Origin: Ampelomyces quisqualis | Taxonomy: Eukaryota; Ascomycota; Dothideomycetes; Pleosporales; Phaeosphaeriaceae | Direction: 5' to 3' | Length of the DNA: 64,000 nt | Assembly (NCBI GenBank): GCA_018398575.1 | Contig: JAGTXZ010000020.1 | Location: 2,418,001 to 2,482,000 of the forward strand | In this document: positions 42,285 to 53,215 of the stretch, in pieces | Position numbering within the stretch: the stretch's first letter is position 1 | Layout of the letters: each line of letters opens with the position of its first letter | Notes under the pieces: model-generated | Databases searched by the model: none | Seen by the model: only the letters and a program-made list of their open reading frames with translations | Told to the model about the DNA's origin: nothing | Program-made: the position numbers and the translations under genes

Positions 42285-45200
42285 ATGCTATTTCTTGTTC
42301 TTTTTGTTCTCCACGCTTTGGTGGGTTGCGCTCAGACGCAATTCATCCAGAGATGGACTTGGCAAATGGCTCCGGACGCAAATGGCAACCTAGTTCCCAC
42401 TCCGTTCTGGCATCGCGAGTCGCAACTAACATTAAGACGCGTTAAAATTCCTCAGAGTGACATCATCCTGGAGTATAACTGTCACAAACTACCAGCCATC
42501 TGTCATAACGTCCAGGACTGGAATAACGATCAAACTAAGTCACAGTGGCAAAGAAGACAAACGGGATGGTTCACAGTGGATTTCGGCGCCGGCGCAAAGC
42601 AGCGCTGGCCAGGTTATGGTTCAGATCCTACAAGAGCTAATATCCGACGCAATCTACAATGCCAGAAGGATTGGAAGGGGACAGTTCTTCAGCCCAAATG
42701 CCCGCAGGCGAACCAAGAAGCTGTTGTACCAGCTTGGGTCGATGCCACTGGAACCCCCATAACAGCAATTGTTCCCCAAGATCTTACAAAGCCAGCCAAT
42801 TTGGCCTATCTAGAGATTATGTACAAGCAAACTGGCAACAACGCCCTCACGAGAAGACGATCTGGCCGCGTTTACAGTTGTGACGAATTTCCCCCAGCTT
42901 CTTGGGTGGAAGGAGGCGTGGGCACCCCAGGGTATGTTCACCTTTCTATATGATCTCGGTTTATTGATTCTCAGATTTCGGGTTGAGAATGCTCTTTAGC
43001 TAGCATGTAGGATTGGAAAAGGGCACTAATTTATTGCATACGCATAGCTGCAAGAGCTTTTCACTGATTTTATTTCACAGGCAAAATAATCCTGAGGGTG
43101 ATGGTGGCGATGGGACTACGAGATGCGCTCCATACGGCCACAGATGTGCTGGTAGAAAAGTGGGATCAGAACAGGACTGGCAAGGTCAAGGCCATATTCT
43201 TCTCAACAACCGCCTCAAAGCTCATTTCGTGATGCTCGGCCTACCAAAGCCAACAAACAACGACGGTGTAGCATTCCGTTTCAGGCTCCTGGATGCAGCT
43301 CAAGGTGCGGCTCAGGTTCAGGCAACGAGAGTTTATTACCTTGACGCTGCTGGGAATCAGCAGCATACTGGATCCGGAGGCTTCCGCCGTCGATCAGGAG
43401 AATGGGTATCGCTCCCGAGTTCTAACGCCACAGCCATCGAAAAACTAGAGTTTGCCGACAATTACTCGACAGCTGATCTCGTGGATATGGGCTGGGTGAG
43501 TTTTAAGCCACTGGCTTCAAGACTTTGTATAATGCTGACTTGCCTGCTTGTAAGGTTTATGATGATGTTGTCGCCGCGACTAACGATACAGACACAATGA
43601 TCCACATGTCTAATGGTCAAGTGATACCAGCAGAAGATACATTAGCTATAGCTGCAGCAATCGAAGAGACCATGGTTGATGGCAGTGCAGCCACTACTTT
43701 GAACAATGTCGGCTTGTGGGGGCTTTTCTCCAATGGAAGTTCCGGCACGGAAATTGCGGAGATATTGCCGGAGGACTCGCCTCAAAACGTCTCAAATTCA
43801 ATCGAGCCAGGAATTTCGAAGTTCAACAGCAATTCTAGCGAGTCTAACGAATCATCAGCTACAACCTACGATCTCGAGACCCAGCGTCAACCAGAAGTCG
43901 GTGTCATCGACATCATCAGTCTCAGCGAGCAGTATATTCTTGGACAATTGGGTTCAAATAAAACGACAAACGGTACAACAACGTCTGCTAATGCCTCGTT
44001 CCCAGATAATGGCCCTTCTCAGATCCGCCGATCCTCGTACGGCCACGGTGTGATGCATCGACACAGACTCTCCGAGAAGCGACAAACAACAACACCGGTA
44101 GTCGAGGGACCCATACAGTGTGGACCTGGAAAGCCTTGCCTTGACGGCTCCTGCTGTAATACCGACGGAAAATGTGGTTACAAGTCCCACAATTGCGGTG
44201 GAACATGCATTTCCAACTGCAATGCCAAGGCTATGTGTGGTGTCGACTCAGCCGACGGTCAAACTGAGTGCGGCTTGAAGCTGTGCTGTTCCTACTATGG
44301 GTGGTGTGGTACTGAAAGCGTTCATTGCAAGGATCCGGAGCCACAGTTTGGTAAGTTCACTCAGTCGATGAGATTGAGCTGCGTGTAATGGTTGCTGACA
44401 ACTTTTCAATTCAGGGAAGACTCCATGCCAAGCTGGCTACGGATCATGTGAGATGAAAGATTCTCCCGTATGTGGAGCTGGATCAGGTACTGCCAAAGGC
44501 CGTCGCGTTGGCTACTACCAAGGTTGGAACACCAGAGAACGCAAGTGTGACAAGGTTTCGCCACGCCAAATTAACACTCGAGGTCTAACGCATCTCTTCT
44601 ACTCGTTTGCATTCTTCACTCCGACAACCTTCGAAGTTGAGCCTATGAATAGCGGAGACATTCCTCTCTACGGCGAGTTCACGTCTTTGAAGCGAAACGG
44701 TCTGCAAACCTGGATCGCTATTGGTGGAGTAAGTACTTCTTCTTCTTCTCGCATCTTTGTCTCGCTTGATTAGCAAACAACACCATTCGTATTTTCAATT
44801 TTTCATACCTAAACGGCCAACAATATGTCACTGACGGTCGATAGTGGTCCTTTAATGACCCTGGCGCAACGGAAACTGCCTACTCCGACATGGTATCTAC
44901 GCAAGCAAACCGAGCTGCTTTCATCAACTCACTTATTCGCTTCATGGACCTGTATGGATTCCAGGGTGTTGACATTGATTGGGAGTACCCCGCTGAGCCT
45001 AAGCGGGGAGGCCGCAAGGAAGATACCGACAACCTCGTCTTGTTAATGAAAGAGATACATGCCGCATTTGGTGGTCGTTATGGAAGTAGTTTGACCATCG
45101 CACCCGACTACTGGTAAGTTACATTGTTGCAAACTTCGCAAGCTAGTACTAACATAGCATCAGGTATCTACGTGGTAAGCACAGATTGTAAAATTTCTTA

Positions 45201-47657
45201 CATAAATTTCCGTACTGATATTTGTCTACAAGGCTTCAAACCAGCAGATATGCAAAATTATGTCGACTTCCTTGGTTTTATGAGGTAAGTGTCCCAGTGA
45301 AGTCGAGAAATCCTTTCAAATCCTTTCAGCTGTGCTTGAATTGCGCAGATATCTCTCATTTAGAACCTATTACAAAGCTAACATCTCATGTAGTTATGAC
45401 CTTCACGGCCCGTGGGATGAAGATGTCAAGACCCTTGGTTCGATCGTGCGACCGCAGACTGACATCACAGAGATCGACAAGAACATGAAGCCTCTTTGGT
45501 TCGATGGTGTTGATCCTTCGAAAATAAATTTCGGTATCGCCTATTATGGACGCACTTATAAGCTCAGCGACCCTTCGTGCGACAAAATGGGGTGTCGCTT
45601 CATTGGTGGCCAAGGCGGTGCAGCCGGTTCCTGCACTGCCTTTCCAGGTGTTCTTTCAAATCGGGAGATCAGAAGGATTATCAAGGACGAAGGCACCACC
45701 CCTTACTTCAACACTACGGCCATGGTTAAATACTTCAAGTACGCTGGCGACAGTTGGGTCGGCTACGACGACGCTGAAACCTACGCATTGAAGGAACAAT
45801 ACGCCAACAACAGATGTCTGGTGAGTCATGCATATAAAGAAGTACGTGTGACAATGCTAAAACATCTTATAGGGAGGTATCATGATCTGGTCTATTGACT
45901 TCGACGATGAGACCGGTGGCGGCATTGGTCTCGATAACCCAAACAACTTCAAGTCTCCAGAGTCGGCCACCATTATTCCAATGTCACACACGATGGTTCC
46001 AGCAAGCCAAACTTTTACCCTCGGATCTGGAGCTTCCACAGATATCCCAATCTTGCCGAACGGCGGCAACCAGAACAGTCCCAAGGGACCTGGAGCTGAC
46101 AAGTGTAGCCAGTGCAGCTTCTTCCGCAGAATTACGTCTACTTGCTGCGGAACAGGAGGTTCTGTTGCCAACCCAATCCTCATTCCAGCCGGTGTCCCTA
46201 CCCCTATGGACATTCCACTTCCTGCTGGGTTTACTCCTAACCAATCTTTCCGAGACCCCTCTGGTAATACTATTCCTGCGAATAAGCCTCTTCCACAAGA
46301 GACTATAATTTCAAGGGGGACAGTTTTCACACAACCCTTCCTTATTGCACCTGGTACACCCCTCCATGAAGGTGAAGGAGACGACCAGAGCTCTAATTCT
46401 TCTAGTCTTGTTTGGCTTTCACCAGACATCTGGAATAACCCTAATCCAAATGTGCAGTGCTTCTTCCCATGTACACTTGTCTTGCCCCCTTGGCCCTCAT
46501 TTACGTCTACTATCGATTACCCTCGAATCACCGTTACAGAGAGTGGTAGCATCAAGACTACTCTTACGTTTCCACCTCTGACCGTTAGCCGATGGGAGCC
46601 TGAGACAATCGTTATTAATAACCAGGGAAGTTGCACCACTGCTTGCACGGACAACGAAAACAGATTACGCACATCGTCTGTAAGGATCAGCACGACGACA
46701 ACATGGCCTCCTGTTACGTACTATGATAACGGCGATAGAAGGACTACTCGGCCTTCTCCAGGTCCTCCTCCAGGTTCAGAGGAAACAGGTGGCAGCGGTG
46801 GCGGTGGCGGTGGTGGCGGTGGTGGAAAGCCGCCCTGCCTTTGGCCATTCTGCCCAGGCCCTCATCCCACTATCAACATGCCCCCTCTAACCATCAGTAA
46901 TGGTCCACCTAAGCCCACTGTCTCTCCATGTGCTTTCCCCGCACTGACCTGTCTACCACCAGGTAGTAACCCACCGCCGCCCGGTGGCATAGGAGCACCA
47001 GATCCAAACACTCCAGTTGGGCCTGAGCCTGATGACATAGACCCGGATGACGAAGTCGACGAAGATGACCTCTCATGTGCTCTCGATCCCAATGAACCTG
47101 ATGCGGGTGGTGAGGATGGAGGCGATGATGAGGGCTGGACAACCACCACCACTATCACGCCTGGCGGTGGAACGACCACACGCGTCACGACCATATTTAC
47201 CACGCCGCCCATCACAACCCCAAGGACGACGACTACTGTATTCACCACTAAAAAACCCGAGCAAACCGTCACACCGAAAAAATCCCCTGACTTCTCTAAG
47301 GATCAAGTCAAGTGTTACGACTCGGGCCAAGTCGCTAACCGCGCCAGACTGATCAGCACCGCGGACGGCTGGTGCAAGTCCAACAAAAACACAAAGCTCG
47401 AGTCCAAGTACTACTCAGGCGAGCTCCGCGCGCCCTTCACGTGCTGCGACTCTCGCGACGAAGTCGTTCCCATCGAAGTAAAGTATAGTGTAGAAGTGCA
47501 CGATGGGTGCGAGTGGAAGGTCGATGAGGCTATATGCAAAGCCGAGTTTCGCAAGGTCATTGACGGGTGCGACACGAACACGGAAGCGCGGAAGCAGGGT
47601 GGAAGACTGGTGGGCGATTGCATGACGTGGCGCCTTGATCCTAATGCTCAAGGGTAA
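42285..47657 (+). CDS. Secreted NucA/NucB-like, CBM18, GH18 (subgroup C) multidomain chitinase
   Basis: Nine exons give 1571 aa: 42285-42931, 43081-43495, 43555-44350, 44415-44728, 44845-45113, 45164-45174 (11 nt), 45233-45284, 45394-45820 and 45873-47657. A signal peptide (LFLVLFVLHALVG) is followed at about 90-310 by a region with CDEFPPASWVEGG (199-211), then WQGQGHILLNN, as in NucA/NucB DNases. EKR (528-530) is a possible Kex2 site. CBM18 cysteine modules lie at about 541-612. The GH18 barrel starts at RVGYYQGW (650-657); FQGVDIDWEYP has D767, D769 and catalytic E771, and YDLHGPWDED is near 836. The tail is Pro/Thr-rich with a Gly run and ends in a Cys-rich module. Subgroup-C chitinases resemble the zymocin alpha subunit; the usual LysM is absent here. 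Role in antagonism is inferred. Confidence 0.85.
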
Positions 47658-49934
47658 AGCAGAGGGTCTGACTTGATATTTGACTGGCATTCGGTCCTTG
47701 TACATTTACATTCGGGTTCACATTTTCTCTGCACACTTATTTTCCAAATTTTGGAAATTTCCAATATGCTCTTCGATTTCGCGTTTTCTTTGTAGAGAGC
47801 CGTGATACTTTAGGGTGCGGAAGTTTTCACTTTGGCTTGCAATAATAAGTGAAGTAGTTACGATCCATGTCCTATCTTTCTCTGCACTAGAAAGTAGATG
47901 CATCAGTTATATAGCAACAGCTACCTAGACTATAGACTGATACACGCGTAAGAAACAACTCTCCTCTTGCTAAAAGATAAAGTACTATGCTAGTAAGTGC
48001 ATAGAACAAGTTTAACATCTAGATATAGGCTATAATAGTAATTCGTATAGAAATATACGTGCACATATATATTCTATAGTAATAGATAGTAGGTAGAGAT
48101 ATTAAGAGTACTAGGTAGTATAGTAGAGCTTAAACTAAAAAATGTACTAAATTCTTTCTTTCTTTTAGGTAGTCTTTGCTATAAAAAACTAAGAAAGTAA
48201 AATCTATACTATATATTTTAGTAATGGAACCTATAATTATTTCTACAAATCTACTAAGGTATAAATTTAGTGTAAGAAATCTAGCGCGAGGTTACTATAT
48301 ACTAAAGTGTTATTTTTTACTTATTTCTATAAAGTCTTGGTAGTTACTAGTAATTAAGCCTTTTCCTTACTTGTTCTCTTCTTCTCTCTTTGTCTCCTTT
48401 AATCTTTTACCGTTTTCTACTCTCTCTCTTTTAAACATTCAAAATCCTAGATTACAATACGGCGTACGCGCACGTAGGCCTAGGTAGTCTTTCTGTATGC
48501 TATAGAAGAATAGAGAAGCAGAAGGTGATAGACAAAGAAGTAAAGTACTCAAGGCAAGATAGTTAATACGCTAATATACCTGTGTCCATTTACCTAGACT
48601 GTGTGGATGTACTAGAAAATGCAGTGTTTCTATCAAGGAGGAACTCTGTGGTGTACTTTGACCTGATTCCAGGCAGGATGTTTTCCATCGCGTTTGAACC
48701 GCAGTGGACCGAGTCGATTACCGGTAACACTTATATTTATTTAGCTACGGACAGAATTTTCCAGGCGATGAACAATAATAGGTAGCGTCACTAAGTTGGT
48801 TGGAACAAAATTGCATTGGAGGTACATAGCTCATGTCTCGCAGCAGTAGACGAGACATTTTCTGCACCCTCTCTTGTCCAAAAAAAAAGCGCTGAATTGT
48901 GCAAGGCTGACTGCTTGCCATGTGCAGCCACCATTACTACAACGACACCGCGATCCTGGATCAACCCGACAGACCCGACAACCTCGCCTAGTCAGATTCA
49001 AACGAGCAGAAGAAGCTGTATCGCAAAGCCTATCTCATTAAGCATACTTTGATAGAGCCCGTACATGTTTTGATTCAGTCGCAAGCCAAGAAGAATTTAC
49101 CAAAGTCCCTATGAGCGACATTCTTGGGCGCACGTAGCTCGAGGTACCGGTAGGCGAGCAGCAGTCGAAACGCCATCATCTCCCACCAGCTCCTACACGA
49201 CGTATTTATAAATGATCTAGTGCCCAACATCTGAAAACCAGTCGTGCGTGAGGAGCGTTCAAGACTCGCGAGACAGTTACGAACAGCATGGTCTGCAATG
49301 TGTTTGCTGGATGAAACTTTTTGCTTGTTCCAGCTAGCTCCTCAAGAACGAGAGAGATGGATTGTACATGAAGCGAATGGAATAAACACTTCGTCTATCC
49401 CTGACTCACGCAGAAAATTCGTGAAACCATGGGCCATTTGGTCAAGGTGTTTCCAGGAAGATTGCGTGTCATACTACCCTGCCCAAAGCACCATCATGCC
49501 CCAACAATGCACAGTAGCAGCAGAGTTTATTTCGTGTTCCACATTACTGAGACGCAGGGATGAGCTTGAGAAACAGGTTTCCCAACGAGCGCGTTCCCCG
49601 AGCTTCCTGGGATCAAATAGCGTGTTGGGAGTTTTGCAGTGAGTAGGAAATGGAAGAAAGAGGATGATTCAAGTACGGACTTGGAGAAAGGGTTCTGACT
49701 GTGTTGTACGCCAACAGTGGAATCGTATGAGCCTGCCCTCGACATATCGCGAGAATCGTGAGAAATGGGGGCCGGTAGGATGGGTTGGGAGGGGTCGCGT
49801 GGATTCTGCGTTGTACCCTTACTTCCCGCGAAGCAAAGATAGGAAAGGAGCAGTGAATCGAGCAGGAAATAGCGCTGAGGAAGGCTAAAAGGGACCATGA
49901 ATTCCACATGTAGTCTCATTGGCATTGATCACAG
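47658..49934. other. Gene-poor region with AT-rich island
   Basis: About 2.3 kb between the chitinase and the end of APC2. The first two-thirds include the AT-rich tract described separately. 48.6-49.7 kb has ordinary composition with short frames (for example 49244-49642) that carry no domain I recognise. A decayed gene is possible but unsupported. Confidence 0.45.
47930..48560. repeat. AT-rich, TpA-rich tract (RIP-like)
   Basis: About 630 bp dominated by ta, tag, ata and tta steps, with few C residues and almost no CpG, sharply unlike the flanks. That composition is expected after repeat-induced point mutation of an old repeat. No transposon frame survives. The tract sits just past the chitinase gene. 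Confidence 0.6.
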
Positions 49935-52679
49935 CTACTTCTTTACACTCCAAACATCGCCGCCCAGCCCCACGACTTTGCCCCCTTCTTCCATGTCCGC
50001 GAGTAGCTTCTTGACCTCGTCTGCGCCGAATGGAAAACCTCCTTGCACCATCATCCTCATCATCATGAGAATCCGTGGCACAGGCATGTTCCCCTGGTTC
50101 GTAAGCATGCCCATGATGAATGCGCTGTACACATCCTTCTTCTCCAGCAACAAGTCCGTCTGACTCTTGACCGTCGTCGTCTGCGCCGCCTGGACAGCAG
50201 CGAGCTCTTCTGCCGCGGCAGCAGCGTCTTCGTCGGCCTGGAGCTGAGAGGTTTTGCGCGGCAAGGATTCAATGACGGTGTATGTTGATGGTGAGATTTC
50301 GCGGAGGACAGATTTGCCGACCCAGTAGGCCAGGGCTTGTCGGACGAGCGATTCTTCCATTTCGAGCATTTCTTCGAGCTGCGAGACGTTGCGGGATATG
50401 CCTTCGCCTCCTTTGCCCTTTTTCTTAGCGATGTGCTCTTCGCCGGGCTGGGGTTGGAAGGCATAGACGACGCTGACTTGCCAGGGTGTGAGGTTGTCGA
50501 AATCCTCGGTTCGGTCGTCGAAGTCGAGTGTGATGGAACTCGTGCCGAGGGCGTGCATCCAGCGGAGCTTGCGCATGCCCTTGATTCGCTCGAAGCGTGA
50601 CTCGTATTCTTTTTGTAGTGTTTCGATCTGCGTCGGGACACGAAATGTATCATCGCGAAGGGACGGCCAAAAGAAAGAGGACAGAATTTGTGCGTTTAGA
50701 GTTAGAGCAGGTGGAGTTGCTTGACCAGGTGGCGATGCTGCGAGTCGCGGACCTGCTTGTACTGGCCTACGTGGCCGTGGTGTGCGTGGCGGGAGCATTT
50801 CCGGTGTCTGAGGCGCCTTGTTGCGAGCGTCCAGGGTCTGCAAAGCAGGCGTTTTGGTCGCGTCGGTTGCACGAATTGAGGCGTTGATGCGTTTCGAGTC
50901 CAAGACGTCGCGCAGCATGACTTCGCAAGCCTGTAACTTGTCGTCTCCCAAGCGCACCTTAATGAGTTCTAACAGCCGTATCTCTTTCTCATACTCGGGA
51001 TCTTGACATCGAAGCAAGTGGTCTCCATATATGTTCTTCAGCTCGTTGATGAAGTCTTCGCGCTCCCACAGAGTCAGCAAGAACCATATCACGTCCTCCA
51101 CCTTGGACTTTTTGTAGTCAGGCGATGCGTCTTGTGGCAACGGCTGCCAGTTCATGTCGCCCCAGTTGAGCTCTTCGTCCATGTCTTGGCCATAATTCGC
51201 GAAAGGCTTGGCCATCTCGCATGCAATCTCGTACGACAGCTCGCTATTAGAAGAGAACTTTGTGCCCACCCCATCACTGAGATCCGTCAGAAGGCTGGAG
51301 ATGACGATACGAGCAGTGTCTTCCCGCTCTTTAAGATACCGTCGAATAGGTCGCGCTACTCGCTCGAGCAACACACCCTTTGGCTCGAGAACGTGGAATG
51401 AACGAATAATTGAAATGTACACATTCAAAATGTATGTCGTCGTAGCTCCAGGGTGTAGCAACCGCCGAGAAATCTGTTGCGAAAAGCTCGATGTGAGGTG
51501 CTGCTTCGCACCAATTGCTTTGAGATACTCCTTGATATCGAGCACAGCGCCCAAGCTCTTGTCCCAGTTCATGACAAAATCGAAAAGACTGTCGACCCTT
51601 GATCTCCCAAGTCTACTGAGCGCCATCTCTTGCCATGTAGTCACTTCCGTGGGCAAAACGATACTCTGCTCGCACTTCAAGCATTCGAGGACGAGCTCGA
51701 CAAGCGGACAAAACCCTTTCTCGATCCACATTCTCAGATGAGGTACAATAGACTTCTTCGAGTACCAATCGACCTTCAGGTAGTGGCTAGTTATGAAGGA
51801 GTCGAGCAACTTGTTCATTGCGTGCGCGAAGGCTTGCTGCGCACAATCGCCACCGAGGCCTACACGCTCCAGACCCTGGAGCAGATTCGTCATTCGTCTC
51901 CTGAACTCTGTAGCAACCTCCGGTGTGGCGGAAGGCTGCAAGCCATCTTGTCGTGTGTAGACGCGGAAAAGTCTACATGCCGCATCGTAAAGCACATAGG
52001 CCAGCGTCTTGGAGAAGCGTTGTGTCGGCAGACAATGAGCAAAGACAGCGTGAACGTCTCTTTGAAACTTCCAGCTCGCGGCCTCTGCTGAACCTGCTTC
52101 CACGATCTGTGTAGGCTTGCTGGGCCTGATCGTCGAGGCGCTCGTGTTCTGGTGGAGGAAGGGAAGGAGATGCTCGTTGAAAGGCTCAAGGTACGCCGTC
52201 TGGACTTGCTCAAACACTCGCTGTGTTTCATCGAGTAGATCCCACGCGTGCTGCAGCTGCACCTCTTTACCCCAGATTTGTTCAAGCCCGCTTCGAACAT
52301 GGTTTGCAAAGTGAAGTCTGCACTCGTTGGTGTACCATTCCACCAAGCTCTCTTCCTTGCCATCTTCGCTTTTGCCGTCTCCGGCAAGCAAATAGCCAAG
52401 CGCTTCTTCCACGTCTCGGGTTCTATGCGGGCGCGGTGCGATCGAAACGTCCTTCGGTAAGCTCAAGAATCGAGTTGCGCAGCTCCAAGCCAGTCCCCTC
52501 TTGACTGCCCTGTGTTGTCCCTGACCATGTGCATCAGCGTTCCTGGTAGCATATGGGCTTCCGAAGGACGTTCCAGGCGCAGTGTAGCCCAAGTCTGGCG
52601 TCGCGATCGGCGTGGGCGTAGTGTGCGACAGTGAGAGGACGGGGAAGACGGATGCGAAGACTAAAGTCGAGTGGTCCAT
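49935..52679 (-). CDS. APC2: Anaphase-promoting complex subunit 2
   Basis: Apc2 is the cullin-like scaffold of the APC/C ubiquitin ligase, binding Apc11 and driving mitotic exit. The single exon gives 914 aa. The N-terminal half is helical cullin-repeat sequence. The cullin homology region is recognised by SKVEDVIWFLLTLWEREDFI and by ILSSFFWPSLRDDTF. KLRWMHALGTSSITLDFDDR is the conserved strand of the cullin core. The C-terminal winged helix ends LLADMEEGGKVVGLGGDVWSVKK. Between them lies a Pro-rich linker (about 610-650). The Met start at 52679 begins MDHSTLVFASVFPVLSLS. The first 75 residues are variable, so a small intron or later start there cannot be excluded. Confidence 0.88.
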   Translation of the reverse strand: MDHSTLVFASVFPVLSLSHTTPTPIATPDLGYTAPGTSFGSPYATRNADAHGQGQHRAVKRGLAWSCATRFLSLPKDVSIAPRPHRTRDVEEALGYLLAGDGKSEDGKEESLVEWYTNECRLHFANHVRSGLEQIWGKEVQLQHAWDLLDETQRVFEQVQTAYLEPFNEHLLPFLHQNTSASTIRPSKPTQIVEAGSAEAASWKFQRDVHAVFAHCLPTQRFSKTLAYVLYDAACRLFRVYTRQDGLQPSATPEVATEFRRRMTNLLQGLERVGLGGDCAQQAFAHAMNKLLDSFITSHYLKVDWYSKKSIVPHLRMWIEKGFCPLVELVLECLKCEQSIVLPTEVTTWQEMALSRLGRSRVDSLFDFVMNWDKSLGAVLDIKEYLKAIGAKQHLTSSFSQQISRRLLHPGATTTYILNVYISIIRSFHVLEPKGVLLERVARPIRRYLKEREDTARIVISSLLTDLSDGVGTKFSSNSELSYEIACEMAKPFANYGQDMDEELNWGDMNWQPLPQDASPDYKKSKVEDVIWFLLTLWEREDFINELKNIYGDHLLRCQDPEYEKEIRLLELIKVRLGDDKLQACEVMLRDVLDSKRINASIRATDATKTPALQTLDARNKAPQTPEMLPPRTPRPRRPVQAGPRLAASPPGQATPPALTLNAQILSSFFWPSLRDDTFRVPTQIETLQKEYESRFERIKGMRKLRWMHALGTSSITLDFDDRTEDFDNLTPWQVSVVYAFQPQPGEEHIAKKKGKGGEGISRNVSQLEEMLEMEESLVRQALAYWVGKSVLREISPSTYTVIESLPRKTSQLQADEDAAAAAEELAAVQAAQTTTVKSQTDLLLEKKDVYSAFIMGMLTNQGNMPVPRILMMMRMMVQGGFPFGADEVKKLLADMEEGGKVVGLGGDVWSVKK

Positions 52680-53215
52680 GGCGGAGGTGCTGCGGAGCCC
52701 CGCTCTGCGACTGTAAACAAAAGCCTTGCAGGAGATGCGCTTTATCTCAAGGGTTTGGGACTAGTTGTAGGCACATTGTCGACATCCCTGATCTCGCCGG
52801 TCGATATTCGTACTCGTCGAGTACCTTGGGTTTTCCGTGCTTTGATTGTTGGTCGTTTTCGTGGGTAGCGGTCGCTCGAGCCTAAACGCGAAATCGCGCA
52901 ATCACGTGCTCTTGAACTTCACCAACATGCGAAGCGAACAAGATTGAACGAACCATGGCACCGCGCAAAACAGCATGTACGGATATATCAGGCTACAATT
53001 TGTAGTGATTCGTTCCATGAGCAAGGTTCGATCAGAATCGAATACTATATGAGAGGCCAAGTCACGCTTCACAACGCCGTGCAAATCCCAAGCCATGCTC
53101 GTCCAGTGCTGGGCAGCAGGAGGTATACCCCGTTAACGCCACGATCCACTCATCGCATGCCCGTGGACGCTCTCAAATGCAGTCAAACGCACATGCATAC
53201 TCCGATTCGTATGCA
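52680..53215. other. APC2 upstream region
   Basis: About 535 bp between APC2 and the end of the F-box-like gene. No gene is seen. Confidence 0.45.

Noticed and set aside
49244..49642. 132-codon plus-strand frame downstream of the AT-rich island
   Set aside because: No recognised domain, no neighbour exon that extends it, and an overlapping minus-strand frame of equal length.
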